The notes under the pieces were generated by a model that was not told the DNA's origin, did no database searches, and saw only the letters and a program-made list of their open reading frames with translations. Source: Pelatocladus maniniholoensis HA4357-MV3 (GTDB lineage: Bacteria; Cyanobacteriota; Cyanobacteriia; Cyanobacteriales; Nostocaceae). Taken from it: a stretch of DNA of 64,000 bases. How positions within the stretch are numbered: position 1 is the stretch's first letter; each line of letters starts with the position of its first letter. The stretch lies in NCBI GenBank assembly GCA_019359115.1, contig JAHHHW010000079.1, forward strand, positions 1 through 64,000, read 5' to 3'. Both the position numbers and the translations under genes were made by a program. This document shows, piece by piece, positions 29,896-38,647 of this stretch.

Positions 29896-30039
29896 AATTT
29901 TATCCCTCAATAAATTTTAGCTTGTTGTTTTTCTTACTTGTTTATCTATTATCCTATCCCCCTGGATAGGATATATACAAAACGAAATACATTGATTTAA
30001 TGAATCGGTGTTCTAGTATGCGATCGCGTTTTCTTCAAA

Positions 30040-30280
30040 TAGACATCTCCAGAAATTAAATATGCGTTATCCAGAAACCTTGTAGAGACGTAGCAGTAGA
30101 GACGTAGCAGTAGAGACGTAGCAGTAGAGACGTAGCAGTAGAGACAGTAGAGACGTAGCAGTAGAGACGTAGCAGTAGAGACGTAGCAGTAGAGACGTAG
30201 CAGTAGAGACGTAGCAGTAGAGACGTAGCAGTAGAGACGTAGCAGTGCTACGTCTCTACATTCATGTTCGGAGATGTCTA
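30040..30280. mobile_element. MITE-like element containing an expanded 14-mer tandem array
   Basis: Ends are inverted: TAGACATCTCC at 30040-30050 and GGAGATGTCTA at 30270-30280. A shorter element with the same ends and similar inner sequence lies at 49420-49490. Inside, GTAGAGACGTAGCA is repeated (11 full copies and one 9-base copy, 30082-30244), then appears inverted at 30246-30259, so the last unit forms a perfect 14-base hairpin. No coding capacity. Confidence 0.8.
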
Positions 30281-30292
30281 ATGAACATGATA

Positions 30293-33200
30293 TTAATTTG
30301 CTCCTTCAATCGGCGCAAAACCTTGGCGTTGAATGTTCTCCGTTACCGTACGCGGTTCTAGAAATTGCAGCAAGTAATCAGGCCCACCAGCTTTAGAACC
30401 AACTCCAGAAAGTTTGAAACCACCAAAAGGCTGTCTTGCAACTATTGCACCAGTGATAGTGCGGTTAATGTACAAATTCCCGACTTCAAAATCTTCCTGA
30501 GCCTTTTGAATATGCGATGGTGTGCGAGAATAAAGTCCTCCAGTCAAAGCATAGTTAGTACCATTGGCGATTTCTAAAGCCTCCTGGAAACTGTTCGCCC
30601 GAATTACTGCTACAACTGGGCCAAATATTTCTTGTTGAGCAATTACCGCATTTGGAGATACATCCGCAAAGATAACTGGACCAATAAAATACCCATTATC
30701 CGGTGCTGGCATTTCCAAAGCAACCTTTGCTTCGGCTTTGCCTTTTTCGATATACTCACGAATGCGATCGCGTGCATTTGCATCAATCACAGGCCCTACC
30801 TGAGTACTCGGTAACTCTGTTTCTCCGATGTTTAGCGATTTTGTGGCTTCTACGAAACGCTGTACAAAGCTATCATAAATAGCTGTGTGAACAATCACCC
30901 GTGAACAAGCAGAACATTTTTGCCCGCTATAACCAAATGCTGATTGCACAACGCCCATGACAGCTTGGTCTAAATCAGCACTTTCATCTACAATAATTCC
31001 GTTCTTGCCGCCCATCTCAGCAATTACGCGCTTCATGTGCTTTTGACCAGGTTTAAGAATTGCTGCTTCTGCATAGATTCGACAGCCGACTTCTTGAGAT
31101 CCAGTAAAGGCAATTACATGAGTATCTGCGTGATTCACCAAGTAGGCTCCAACCTGAGAACCCTTGCCTGGGACGTATTGAAATACACCTTTGGGGATGC
31201 CAGCGTCAACTAAGACTTCTGTTATTTTCGCTGCAATTACCGATGATGTTTCCGCAGGTTTGAGCAGAGTACAGTTACCAGCAACCAAGGCTGCGACTGT
31301 CATTCCTGTGGCGATCGCTAAGGGGAAATTCCAAGGAGAAATTACCACTGCGATTCCCCGTGGCTGGTAAATATAACTATTTATTTCGCCAGCAACGTCG
31401 TAATTGTAACCTTGATCCAGCCGTTCCATCTCTACAGCATAGTAGCGACAGAAATCAATCGCTTCACTGACTTCTGCGTCTGCTTCGCGCACTGGTTTAC
31501 CAACTTCTAACACGATCCAAGCTGCAAGTTCTGCACGGCGCTGTTCCATTAAGTCAGCAGTTTTATACAAGATACCAGCACGTTGTTTGACGGGTGTTTT
31601 GCGCCAACTAGTAAACGCAGCTTTCGCAGCTTGCATAGCTTGTTCTGCTTGTTCGACGCTGAGAAGACCTATTTTACCAACTACTTCACTGTAATTTGAG
31701 GGGTTAACAGAATTGATAATTTCTTGGGTGTTAACATATTCACCATTAATTAACGGCAAATAGGTTTTACCAAGTTGTTGACGCACAGTTTGGAAAGCTT
31801 GTTGAGATTCCTGTCTGGATTCTGATTCAGCATAATCTGTATCTGCTGCACCTTGAAAAGAGGACGCAAAGAAAGGTTGATGGTTTACATCTTCTCCGCC
31901 TACTACTCCAGATTGTGTACTTATAAACTCTCTTCTCCCGTCTCCTCTTGCGACTTTGTTTTGTGTGTTTGCTACAAGTTCTCTTCTTCCATCTCCTCTT
32001 GCGACTTTCTCTTTGTCTGGTTGTCTTAAGGTTGGGGGTGCTAGTAGTTCTTCGACAGGACGATTTTCCAAATTTTGCCTTAAGAAAGAACTATTTGCAG
32101 TATTTTCTAGCAAACGACGAATTAGATACGCCATTCCGGGGAGAAGTTCGCCGTAGGGACAATAAACACGAACGCGATAACCTTGAGCGACTAAAGCTTT
32201 GGCGAGTTTGTCACCCATACCGTAGAGGACTTGCATTTCAAAGCAACGACTAGGGACTTGCAAACTTTGAGCGATCGCCATTGCAAAACTTTGCGATCGC
32301 ACGTTATGGCTACCAATGGCAGCGTACACATATTGGTGATTTTCCAGCAACAATTGGGTAATATTTTCAAAGTTTGCATCTGTTGCGGCTTTGTCGTTGT
32401 AGACTGGCTGTGACCAATGTTTCTGTTCTGCTTTGATGGTTTCCTGGTCCCAGTACGCACCTTTTACTAGGCGAATTGTAATTGGATAACCACGCTGTTT
32501 TGCCCAGTCAATTAATGCTTTGGTATCTTGCTCGCTGTCACGCAGATATGCTTGGATAGTCATACCAATGTCTGTGCGAGTGCGAAACTCTGCTTCGAGC
32601 AAAAGTTTTTTGAGAATACTGAAGATTAAATCTTTGTACTCATACTGTTCCATATCAAAGTGAACAGCAACACCTAATTCCTTCGCACGACGTAACAAAA
32701 TACGGATGCGATCGCTTACTCTTTCTTCACTACCTTCAGGATCTAATGAATCAAATTGGGAATAAAACGCCGTTAATTTCACAGAAACCTGAACTTTAGA
32801 TAATGGTTCCCCATCTGCTTGATCAATCAATGGCACAGTTGCCCAATTCTTCGCTGCTTCTGCTAATTGTTGCATTAAATCAAGATAGCGTTCTAGGTAA
32901 GACTGTGCTTCTGTTTCGGTAATTACCGCCTCACCCAATAAATCTACGGTGAAAGCCATCTTGTCTTTACGTAGTCGCTCAATTGTTTTGAGTACCTGTT
33001 TGAGATTTTCTCCAGCAATATATTTATGAGCTAATGTTTCTACTGCTGTGGATACAGTTGTGGCAGCAACTTGCCCTGGCATAGAATCAGGATTGGCAAA
33101 ATTTAACATCCCCTTCAGGGCTGCTGGTAATTCTACTGTTTCATCGCCTAAATATTCTTGTAAATGTGCGGCAATTTCTGCTTTGCTATGTAAAGCAGGT

Positions 33201-33397
33201 AAAGTATCTATAAAACGAAATAACTGCACCCGTAATCCAGGATTGCTCATCGCCCAAGCCAGCATTTTATCATCCCAGCGCATCTGGTCACGTAACGCCG
33301 AAAAGAAATTACGATTTTCCTGTGTCGCTCCTAGCAAGACTTTGGCAATTTCTTGGGTTTTTGCTTCGTAGGCGCTAGTTTTTACTTGTAAAACCAC
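30293..33397 (-). CDS. putA: bifunctional proline dehydrogenase / delta-1-pyrroline-5-carboxylate dehydrogenase
   Basis: Oxidises proline to glutamate in two steps (FAD then NAD+). About 1034 aa. The N-terminal half is the PRODH barrel (KLTAFYSQFDSLDPEGSEERV, VKGAYWDQE, YGELLPGMAYLIRRLLENT). The C-terminal half, from about 545, is the aldehyde dehydrogenase with VISPWNFPLAIATG, FTGSQEVG, EMGGKNGIIVDESADLDQA and the catalytic Cys in GYSGQKCSACSR. No DNA-binding domain is present. Between the domains (about 460-530) is a low-complexity linker with a duplicated KVARGDGRRE, suggesting an in-frame repeat insertion. I chose the GTG at 33397, with AAGGAG ten bases upstream; a TTG three codons earlier is too close to that site. 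Confidence 0.95.
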   Translation of the reverse strand: MVLQVKTSAYEAKTQEIAKVLLGATQENRNFFSALRDQMRWDDKMLAWAMSNPGLRVQLFRFIDTLPALHSKAEIAAHLQEYLGDETVELPAALKGMLNFANPDSMPGQVAATTVSTAVETLAHKYIAGENLKQVLKTIERLRKDKMAFTVDLLGEAVITETEAQSYLERYLDLMQQLAEAAKNWATVPLIDQADGEPLSKVQVSVKLTAFYSQFDSLDPEGSEERVSDRIRILLRRAKELGVAVHFDMEQYEYKDLIFSILKKLLLEAEFRTRTDIGMTIQAYLRDSEQDTKALIDWAKQRGYPITIRLVKGAYWDQETIKAEQKHWSQPVYNDKAATDANFENITQLLLENHQYVYAAIGSHNVRSQSFAMAIAQSLQVPSRCFEMQVLYGMGDKLAKALVAQGYRVRVYCPYGELLPGMAYLIRRLLENTANSSFLRQNLENRPVEELLAPPTLRQPDKEKVARGDGRRELVANTQNKVARGDGRREFISTQSGVVGGEDVNHQPFFASSFQGAADTDYAESESRQESQQAFQTVRQQLGKTYLPLINGEYVNTQEIINSVNPSNYSEVVGKIGLLSVEQAEQAMQAAKAAFTSWRKTPVKQRAGILYKTADLMEQRRAELAAWIVLEVGKPVREADAEVSEAIDFCRYYAVEMERLDQGYNYDVAGEINSYIYQPRGIAVVISPWNFPLAIATGMTVAALVAGNCTLLKPAETSSVIAAKITEVLVDAGIPKGVFQYVPGKGSQVGAYLVNHADTHVIAFTGSQEVGCRIYAEAAILKPGQKHMKRVIAEMGGKNGIIVDESADLDQAVMGVVQSAFGYSGQKCSACSRVIVHTAIYDSFVQRFVEATKSLNIGETELPSTQVGPVIDANARDRIREYIEKGKAEAKVALEMPAPDNGYFIGPVIFADVSPNAVIAQQEIFGPVVAVIRANSFQEALEIANGTNYALTGGLYSRTPSHIQKAQEDFEVGNLYINRTITGAIVARQPFGGFKLSGVGSKAGGPDYLLQFLEPRTVTENIQRQGFAPIEGAN

Positions 33398-33419
33398 AGA
33401 TAACAAACTCCTTATATGA

Positions 33420-33500
33420 CAGTAATCAGTTACCAGTTACCAGTTACCAGTAATCAGTTAGCTTGTTCACTGATAACTGATTACTGATAACTGATTACTG
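33420..33500. repeat. inverted/tandem repeat upstream of putA
   Basis: CAGTAATCAGTTA at 33420-33432 pairs perfectly over 13 bases with TAACTGATTACTG at 33488-33500. Between them CAGTTAC and ACTGATA units are repeated in tandem. The vocabulary is the same as in the hairpin at 26578-26623. Confidence 0.75.
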
Positions 33501-33535
33501 ACCCGTGTATTCTATTTTCGCTCTTTGATTTTGTC

Positions 33536-33673
33536 GCGACCACATCCAATGCGGTTCGGTTAAGAATTTTTCGTCATAATTTTGGTTATGTACCAGACGC
33601 GATATATCGCGTCTCTATAGGATTTAAATGTCAATCTATTTGTCTTATCTGAACCGTATTGCGACCACATCCA
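33536..33673. mobile_element. 112-bp MITE-like insertion flanked by 13-bp direct repeats
   Basis: GCGACCACATCCA occurs at 33536-33548 and again at 33661-33673. The 112 bases between them begin ATGCGGTTCGGTTAAG and end CTTATCTGAACCGTATT, imperfect inverted ends (about 14 of 17 counting the shared A). A perfect palindrome GACGCGATATATCGCGTC lies inside (about 33596-33613). Confidence 0.55.
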
Positions 33674-34021
33674 GATTGGTAGGATATTGCACAATTGTGA
33701 ACAAGTAAGTTACTTTCTGGTGGTATTTGCTGTGTTTATACAATCTGAGTCCGGTATGACTGGATATACTACGACAGCTTAGGTAGCTCAAATCATAGAG
33801 TAATTTCTAGTACTCTGCTTTTTGCTGCATAATATGCGCCTGATTTCGATTTTTTTGTCAACAAGATTAGTAATTAATTAAAATTTTCACAAATTTTGCT
33901 CAAATTTTGCTCAAATTTTTTATTTTTGAATTGATATTTTGTTTTTATACTACTTCGTTGGGAGTATAATTTTTGTTCCCACTTAATTTGTAGTTAATCA
34001 CGACTTCTCGAATAGATAAAA
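33674..34021. other. gene-free AT-rich leader
   Basis: Non-coding stretch before the pentapeptide-repeat gene at 34022. It contains a direct repeat of AAATTTTGCTC (about 33891-33913) and AT-rich DNA that probably holds the promoter. Nothing else is recognised. Confidence 0.4.
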
Positions 34022-34936
34022 ATGTATGATTTGAATCGTCTAACAAAAGAGAACTTGTTAAATTTTGCTGTGAAACTACGTAATCTGGATACAGATGCTG
34101 CCAGTATGGAGGCGATGGCAGTAAGTATGGTAAGCTATATATACAAAAATTTTGTCTTACCAGATGGTAGTCCTGCTTGTAGTTTAGTCAGATTTTTTAA
34201 AACCCATCCTTATGATGGTCTACCTGAAGATATTCAATTGGAAACAAAATCAATATTAAATGGACGTACTATAAATAGCGATACAAAGTGTCTAACATTG
34301 TTGGCAACAATGGGAGAAAATCCGCAATGGAACTCAAGGAAATTATCTCTAGGACATCAGGTGATCCCATTAATAGACCAAGATACTGTTGCTAAAATTC
34401 CGATGATTTCACAACTTATTTGGCAATTTGGTCTAGAAATAGAAAATGTTATTAAGCCAAAACCAGAAATAATCATAAATTTGGGCAAGAAAAATTTTAA
34501 TGTATTTTATATTCCAGAAGCGATTAATAGTCCATATATTCCAGCCCAAACTCAATTTGTTATTCCCTATCAAATAAAATCTGTTTTGGGATTGGGAGGT
34601 ATGCTGCCATCGGGTAATATTTTTGTCATGATTTTATTTTCTAAAGTCCAAATTCCTGTTGACTTAGCATACTTATTCAAATGGGTCGCTGTGTATGCTA
34701 GAGTTGCAGCAACTTCTGTTGAGAAGAAAGGAATTATTTTCGATAATACGCCAATAGATATTACAAATGTTTCCAAAAACTCTTCAAATAAACAGATACA
34801 TCAAGTAATTAACTTCCAAGGTGCTAATCTGCAAGGAGTTAACTTCCAAGGTGCTAACCTGCAAGGAGCTAACTTCCAGGGTGCTAACTTGCAAGGAGCA
34901 ATCATGCCTGATGGCAGTATTTATACAGCAAAATAG
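34022..34936 (+). CDS. uncharacterised protein with a C-terminal pentapeptide-repeat tail
   Basis: A 304-aa protein. Residues 1-250 form a globular region I do not recognise. A segment LGLGGMLPSGNIFVMILFSK followed by FKWVAVYARVA suggests a ligand-sensing (GAF/heme-like) domain, but this is only a resemblance. Residues about 262-297 are pentapeptide repeats (FQGAN LQGVN FQGAN LQGAN) encoded by near-identical 30-base tandem DNA units, which points to recent expansion. No signal peptide is seen. A Shine-Dalgarno is not obvious before the ATG. The function is unknown. Confidence 0.75.
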   Translation: MYDLNRLTKENLLNFAVKLRNLDTDAASMEAMAVSMVSYIYKNFVLPDGSPACSLVRFFKTHPYDGLPEDIQLETKSILNGRTINSDTKCLTLLATMGENPQWNSRKLSLGHQVIPLIDQDTVAKIPMISQLIWQFGLEIENVIKPKPEIIINLGKKNFNVFYIPEAINSPYIPAQTQFVIPYQIKSVLGLGGMLPSGNIFVMILFSKVQIPVDLAYLFKWVAVYARVAATSVEKKGIIFDNTPIDITNVSKNSSNKQIHQVINFQGANLQGVNFQGANLQGANFQGANLQGAIMPDGSIYTAK

Positions 34937-35085
34937 GGTCGGGGATCGGGGACAAGGGGACAAGGGAGCAGGGACAAAGGAGCAGGGAGAAGCGGAGAAT
35001 AACCAATGCCAGATCCTCAATACCCTATTTTCATTCCCCGTTCCCTGTTCCCCAATCCCCGATCTCCCAATTCCCTAGCTTATGC
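34937..35085. repeat. G-rich / C-rich inverted repeat
   Basis: A run of GGGGATCGGGGACAAGGGG-type units (34937-34995) is followed by the complementary C-rich units (35028-35080, with TTCCCTGTTCCCCAATCCCC). The two can fold into a long imperfect hairpin downstream of the pentapeptide gene and may terminate transcription. The same G-rich words occur inside two PKS genes (about 9600 and 15335). Confidence 0.65.
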
Positions 35086-35169
35086 ATAAACATAGCTTTA
35101 TGGTACTTTAAACTTAAGTACACATTTTGCAACAAATCACTTTGACCCTGATGACTGGAGAATAAAATC

Positions 35170-35811
35170 TTGGGAGTAGAACTACGCAGTTTCGTATTTC
35201 TCGATAGCTTGCAACCTCAACATGCAGCATATATGGGAACGGTAGCTCAAGGTTTTTTGCCATTACCTGGGGATACATCGCTGTGGATTGAAATTTCTCC
35301 TGGAATCGAGATTAATCGGATTACAGATGTCGCACTTAAATCAGCTTCTGTTCGTCCGGGAGTGCAGGTAGTAGAACGATTATACGGATTATTAGAAGTT
35401 CATTCTGGCTCTCAGGGTGAAACACGAGCTGCTGGTCAAGCAATTTTGGCGACACTCGGAGTTAGAAGAGAGGAATGTCTCAAACCGCGTGTTGTTTCTA
35501 GCCAAATTATCCGCAACATTGATGCTTATCAAACACAACTAATTAATCGCACACGCCGGGGACAATTATTACTGGCGGGACAGACATTATATGTGTTAGA
35601 AGTCGAGCCTGCTGCTTACGCCGCCCTCGCAGCCAATGAAGCAGAAAAAGCAGCAGCAATTAATATCCTAGAAGTTCAAGCTGTAGGTAGTTTTGGACGG
35701 CTTTACTTGGGTGGACAAGAAAGGGATATTCTTGCAGGTGCAGCTGGAGCATTAGCAGCAATTGAAAATGTCGCAGGTCGGACAAATCCCCTCGCAGTGC
35801 GTCAGGAATAA
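35170..35811 (+). CDS. ccmP: carboxysome shell protein with tandem BMC domains
   Basis: A 213-aa tandem BMC-domain protein forming double-layered pseudohexameric trimers with a gated pore in the beta-carboxysome shell, thought to pass larger metabolites such as 3-phosphoglycerate or RuBP. The length equals that of known CcmP, and the sequence matches what I recall of the family ([80 protein letters not shown]). The second half repeats the first. The start is TTG at 35170, with GGAG upstream; no ATG fits. It is followed eleven bases later by a pentapeptide-repeat gene with its own strong ribosome site. Other ccm genes are not in the window. Confidence 0.92.
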   Translation: MGVELRSFVFLDSLQPQHAAYMGTVAQGFLPLPGDTSLWIEISPGIEINRITDVALKSASVRPGVQVVERLYGLLEVHSGSQGETRAAGQAILATLGVRREECLKPRVVSSQIIRNIDAYQTQLINRTRRGQLLLAGQTLYVLEVEPAAYAALAANEAEKAAAINILEVQAVGSFGRLYLGGQERDILAGAAGALAAIENVAGRTNPLAVRQE

Positions 35812-35821
35812 AGGAGAGAAA

Positions 35822-36472
35822 ATGGCAAATCAAGAGCATCTGGCTTTACTGAAAGCTGGTGCAGTCATATGGATGGAGTGGAGAGAAAAAAACCCCAATA
35901 TTGAACCAGACTTGAGTGGTGTTGATCTATATGAAGCAAATCTTATTGAAGCTAATCTGAGCTTAGTTAACTTCAGTGTTGCAAATTTAAGTTATGCCAA
36001 ACTGACACAGGCGAACTTGAGTCAAGCCAATTTGATTGGAGTTAACTTAAGTCAAGCCAATCTCAAAAATGCTGTGCTTGCTGATGCTAACTTGATTGGG
36101 GCTGAGTTGAAAGGGGCGAACTTAAGAGGTGCTGATTTGGGTACAGCCAAGCTGCACCGCACTAACCTTTGTTTTGCCAACTTAATTGAAGCTAACTTAA
36201 TTGAAGCAGATTTGAGCAAAGCAAACCTACACGAAGCAGAACTAATAGCAGCTTATCTTTATAAAGCTAATCTTTACCAAACAAATCTCAACAAAGCTCA
36301 TTTGAGTGGTGCATACTTATTGCGGGCTAACCTAAGTGAGGCTGACTTGCGAGGTGCTGACTTACGATGGAGTAACCTCAAAGGAGCAAATTTAGCCGGG
36401 GCTGATCTCACAGGTGCTATTCTCACAGGAGCGCAGTTAACAGGTGCTAACTTCACAGGTACTATCTGTTAA
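35822..36472 (+). CDS. pentapeptide-repeat protein
   Basis: About 216 aa. After a short N-terminal segment (MANQEHLALLKAGAVIWMEW) it consists of continuous A(N/D)Lxx pentapeptides from about residue 35 to the end, expected to fold as a right-handed quadrilateral beta-helix. ATG 35822 is clear, preceded by AAAGGAGAG; upstream in-frame codons belong to the end of ccmP. It probably shares a transcript with ccmP. The function of such proteins in cyanobacteria is mostly unknown. Confidence 0.88.
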   Translation: MANQEHLALLKAGAVIWMEWREKNPNIEPDLSGVDLYEANLIEANLSLVNFSVANLSYAKLTQANLSQANLIGVNLSQANLKNAVLADANLIGAELKGANLRGADLGTAKLHRTNLCFANLIEANLIEADLSKANLHEAELIAAYLYKANLYQTNLNKAHLSGAYLLRANLSEADLRGADLRWSNLKGANLAGADLTGAILTGAQLTGANFTGTIC

Positions 36473-36880
36473 CTACCTACACTGATACCTTCAGGTACAT
36501 TTAATTTATCGCGGCGTTGTTTTTGAATAAATGACCTAACAAAATATTTCATTTATTATAAAAAAATGGTGTCAATAGACACCATAAAAACGTTTCCAAA
36601 CTGAGTTCTAAAACTCAGCATTCGCGCTTTACTTAGCAAAAACAGCGAATGCCGAGTTTAAGTACGTTTAACTTCACTTGTTTTTAAAGACACTGATATC
36701 AAGCGACCGCAAAAAGGTAGCAAACCAAAGGCGATCGCTTCTTTCTTTTGTTGCAACAATAGCACTGCTACTGTTTTATATCATAGCTCATTTAGCAGAT
36801 AATTAGAATCTATAAAGCATCTTAAAAGATGTTTTTAATAGACTAGCGAATCTGAAGGCGTACTATAGGATGCGAAAGCG
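36473..36880. other. gene-free region with hairpins
   Basis: Contains a perfect eight-base stem ATGGTGTC-AATA-GACACCAT at 36566-36585 and a larger inverted repeat ACTCAGCATTCGC / GCGAATGCCGAGT at about 36614-36656. Either could end the ccmP-pentapeptide transcript. No gene is seen. Confidence 0.5.
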
Positions 36881-37093
36881 ATGATGAATGGTAACGTGAG
36901 CAAACGATTTACAGTAACTCTTCCAGACTCAGTATTTGAAGATTTAGAAGTCTTGGCAGATGCACAAGGCAGACCAACAGCTAATCTAGCAGCTTTTTTG
37001 ATTGAGATTGGGATTAGACAGGCTAAAGAAGGTGGCGAATTTCCAGAAAAACAAAAATCCTCTAAAGCTAAGAAAGCTAAAGAGGACAAATGA
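36881..37093 (+). CDS. ribbon-helix-helix (CopG/Arc-like) small protein
   Basis: A 70-aa protein whose first 45 residues fit an RHH DNA-binding domain: a beta strand KRFTVTLPDSVFEDLEVLA followed by helices with GRPTANLAAFLIEIGI. The C-terminus is a Lys/Glu-rich tail (KSSKAKKAKEDK). AGGA lies 11 bases before the first ATG; the second codon is also ATG. No toxin-like partner follows, so it is probably an orphan regulator or orphan antitoxin homologue. Confidence 0.75.
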   Translation: MMNGNVSKRFTVTLPDSVFEDLEVLADAQGRPTANLAAFLIEIGIRQAKEGGEFPEKQKSSKAKKAKEDK

Positions 37094-37156
37094 TACATAA
37101 TGGCAGCAATCTTAACAAGACACCAAGTCGAATGCTGATTAAATCAATATCAAGTT

Positions 37157-37954
37157 TTACAAGTTGTTTTGAAAAAGTTCTAGAACATGTTCCCAAGCAT
37201 CAGGAGCAGCTTTGGGATTATAACTTGGGTGCTGCTCCATAAATGGGTACTGGTCTTTGAAAAATCCATGAAAAAAACCGTGTCCGGCGTCGTATCGAAA
37301 TACACGATGATTGATGTTATGTTTCTTTAATTCTGCCTCGATTTGCTCGTTTTCCTCCTGAGAAACTAATGCATCTCTTGTACCAAAAAATACATAAATA
37401 GTACCTTTAATTTCAGAGGTGCGATTAATAGTTGGAGTTTCTTCACCATAACTAGAAGTAGTAATTCCGCCACCGTAGAACGAAGCTGTGGCTTTGATAT
37501 CCGGTAAGGTTGCAGCCATGTAAGCAACATGACCACCAAAACAGAAACCAATGACACCAATTGCATCATCTTTGACATTGGGTAAAGCTTTGAGGTAGGC
37601 GATCGCAGCTTGAATATCACTAAGTATTTCTTGATACTTGACTTGTTGATAATATTGCAAACCAAGTTGATAGCCTTCTGGACTATAGCCAAAATCTTCT
37701 GGGCTATAATCAACCTCAAAACCAGGAGCAATACGTTGATAAAGCGCAGGTGCGATCGCTACATAACCTTGTTTTGCTATGAGTTCGGTAATCTCTCGAA
37801 TGTTACTGTTGATTCCAAAAATTTCTGGAAAAACTATAACTGCGCCAAAGGTTCCTGGACTTGTTGGTTGAGCTAAGTAAGCATCAATTTCTAAGTTATT
37901 GTTGGGTACTTTGACTTTTGCTGTGTTAATTTCAATGTTTGTTTTTTGTATCAT
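37157..37954 (-). CDS. dienelactone hydrolase family protein
   Basis: A 265-aa cytoplasmic alpha/beta hydrolase. The nucleophile is a Cys, in GVIGFCFGGHVAYMAA, with the catalytic Asp after FGTRDALV and the His in DAGHGFFHGF, the Cys-Asp-His set of dienelactone hydrolases. It starts with TNIEINTAKVKVPNNNLEIDAYLAQP, typical of the family. GAGGGA precedes the ATG. The physiological substrate is unknown. Confidence 0.9.
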   Translation of the reverse strand: MIQKTNIEINTAKVKVPNNNLEIDAYLAQPTSPGTFGAVIVFPEIFGINSNIREITELIAKQGYVAIAPALYQRIAPGFEVDYSPEDFGYSPEGYQLGLQYYQQVKYQEILSDIQAAIAYLKALPNVKDDAIGVIGFCFGGHVAYMAATLPDIKATASFYGGGITTSSYGEETPTINRTSEIKGTIYVFFGTRDALVSQEENEQIEAELKKHNINHRVFRYDAGHGFFHGFFKDQYPFMEQHPSYNPKAAPDAWEHVLELFQNNL

Positions 37955-38647
37955 TTTTGTTCCCTCAGATATTGCACTAGCTCTGTCAAAGTGTAACGTT
38001 AGCTCACTCTTCCGCTTCCTCGCTCTTCTGGATAATCACTATTACAAACTGTCTCGAATAGTAGTCCTTTGTAGCAACTATCCTGAGTTAGTGATAGAGG
38101 CTGTAGCCTGATAAGAGTATGTCTTTTGAAAAATACGTACTTAAGTATTTTCACGGTAGATGCCCTATCTGATACTAAAGACATTTTATAGTGCTTCTTG
38201 ACCGCACACTATCTAGCTTTTTCCCAAATAAAGAAAAAATGTTACATAATATTGTCCAGATATACTATCTTAACGTTGGTCAGGACAGTAATAATCAAGA
38301 CTTTACTAAACAATCAATTGCTTTAAAATAGTTATGTTTTAAGCCAAGCTACCAAAAGGCTTGGAACAAAACCTCAAAAAACTAACTCAGGATTTAAGTA
38401 GTTTTAATAACTTAGTATATTTACTTAAAAAAAACTACTTTGATCATTAATAAATTTAAATAAGACTGCATCAAAGAATCTATATGAGTAGCAGTATTTA
38501 CATTCGGTTGGTGAGATTTTTTCATTAGGACTGCACTAAAGCTACGTTGATCTAGCTGCAATCATGTTCACAAAAGTTATTCACCCTTTTGGGTGAATAC
38601 GATCGCACCCAGAAAAATCTACTCTGAAAGCAGAAGACTGGTTTGAA
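37955..38647. other. gene-free divergent intergenic region
   Basis: Nearly 700 bases between the divergent dienelactone hydrolase and histidine kinase genes. AT-rich, with no credible gene. I see no clear repeat other than short direct words. It presumably carries both promoters. Confidence 0.4.

Noticed and set aside
30082-30259. CRISPR-like direct repeats
   Set aside because: The 14-mers are contiguous with no spacers between them; this is a tandem expansion inside a palindromic element. The same holds for the 7-mer (15376) and 20-mer (52282) arrays. No cas gene is present.
36881-37093. Toxin-antitoxin pair
   Set aside because: The RHH protein resembles an antitoxin, but no small toxin gene adjoins it; downstream is a convergent hydrolase.
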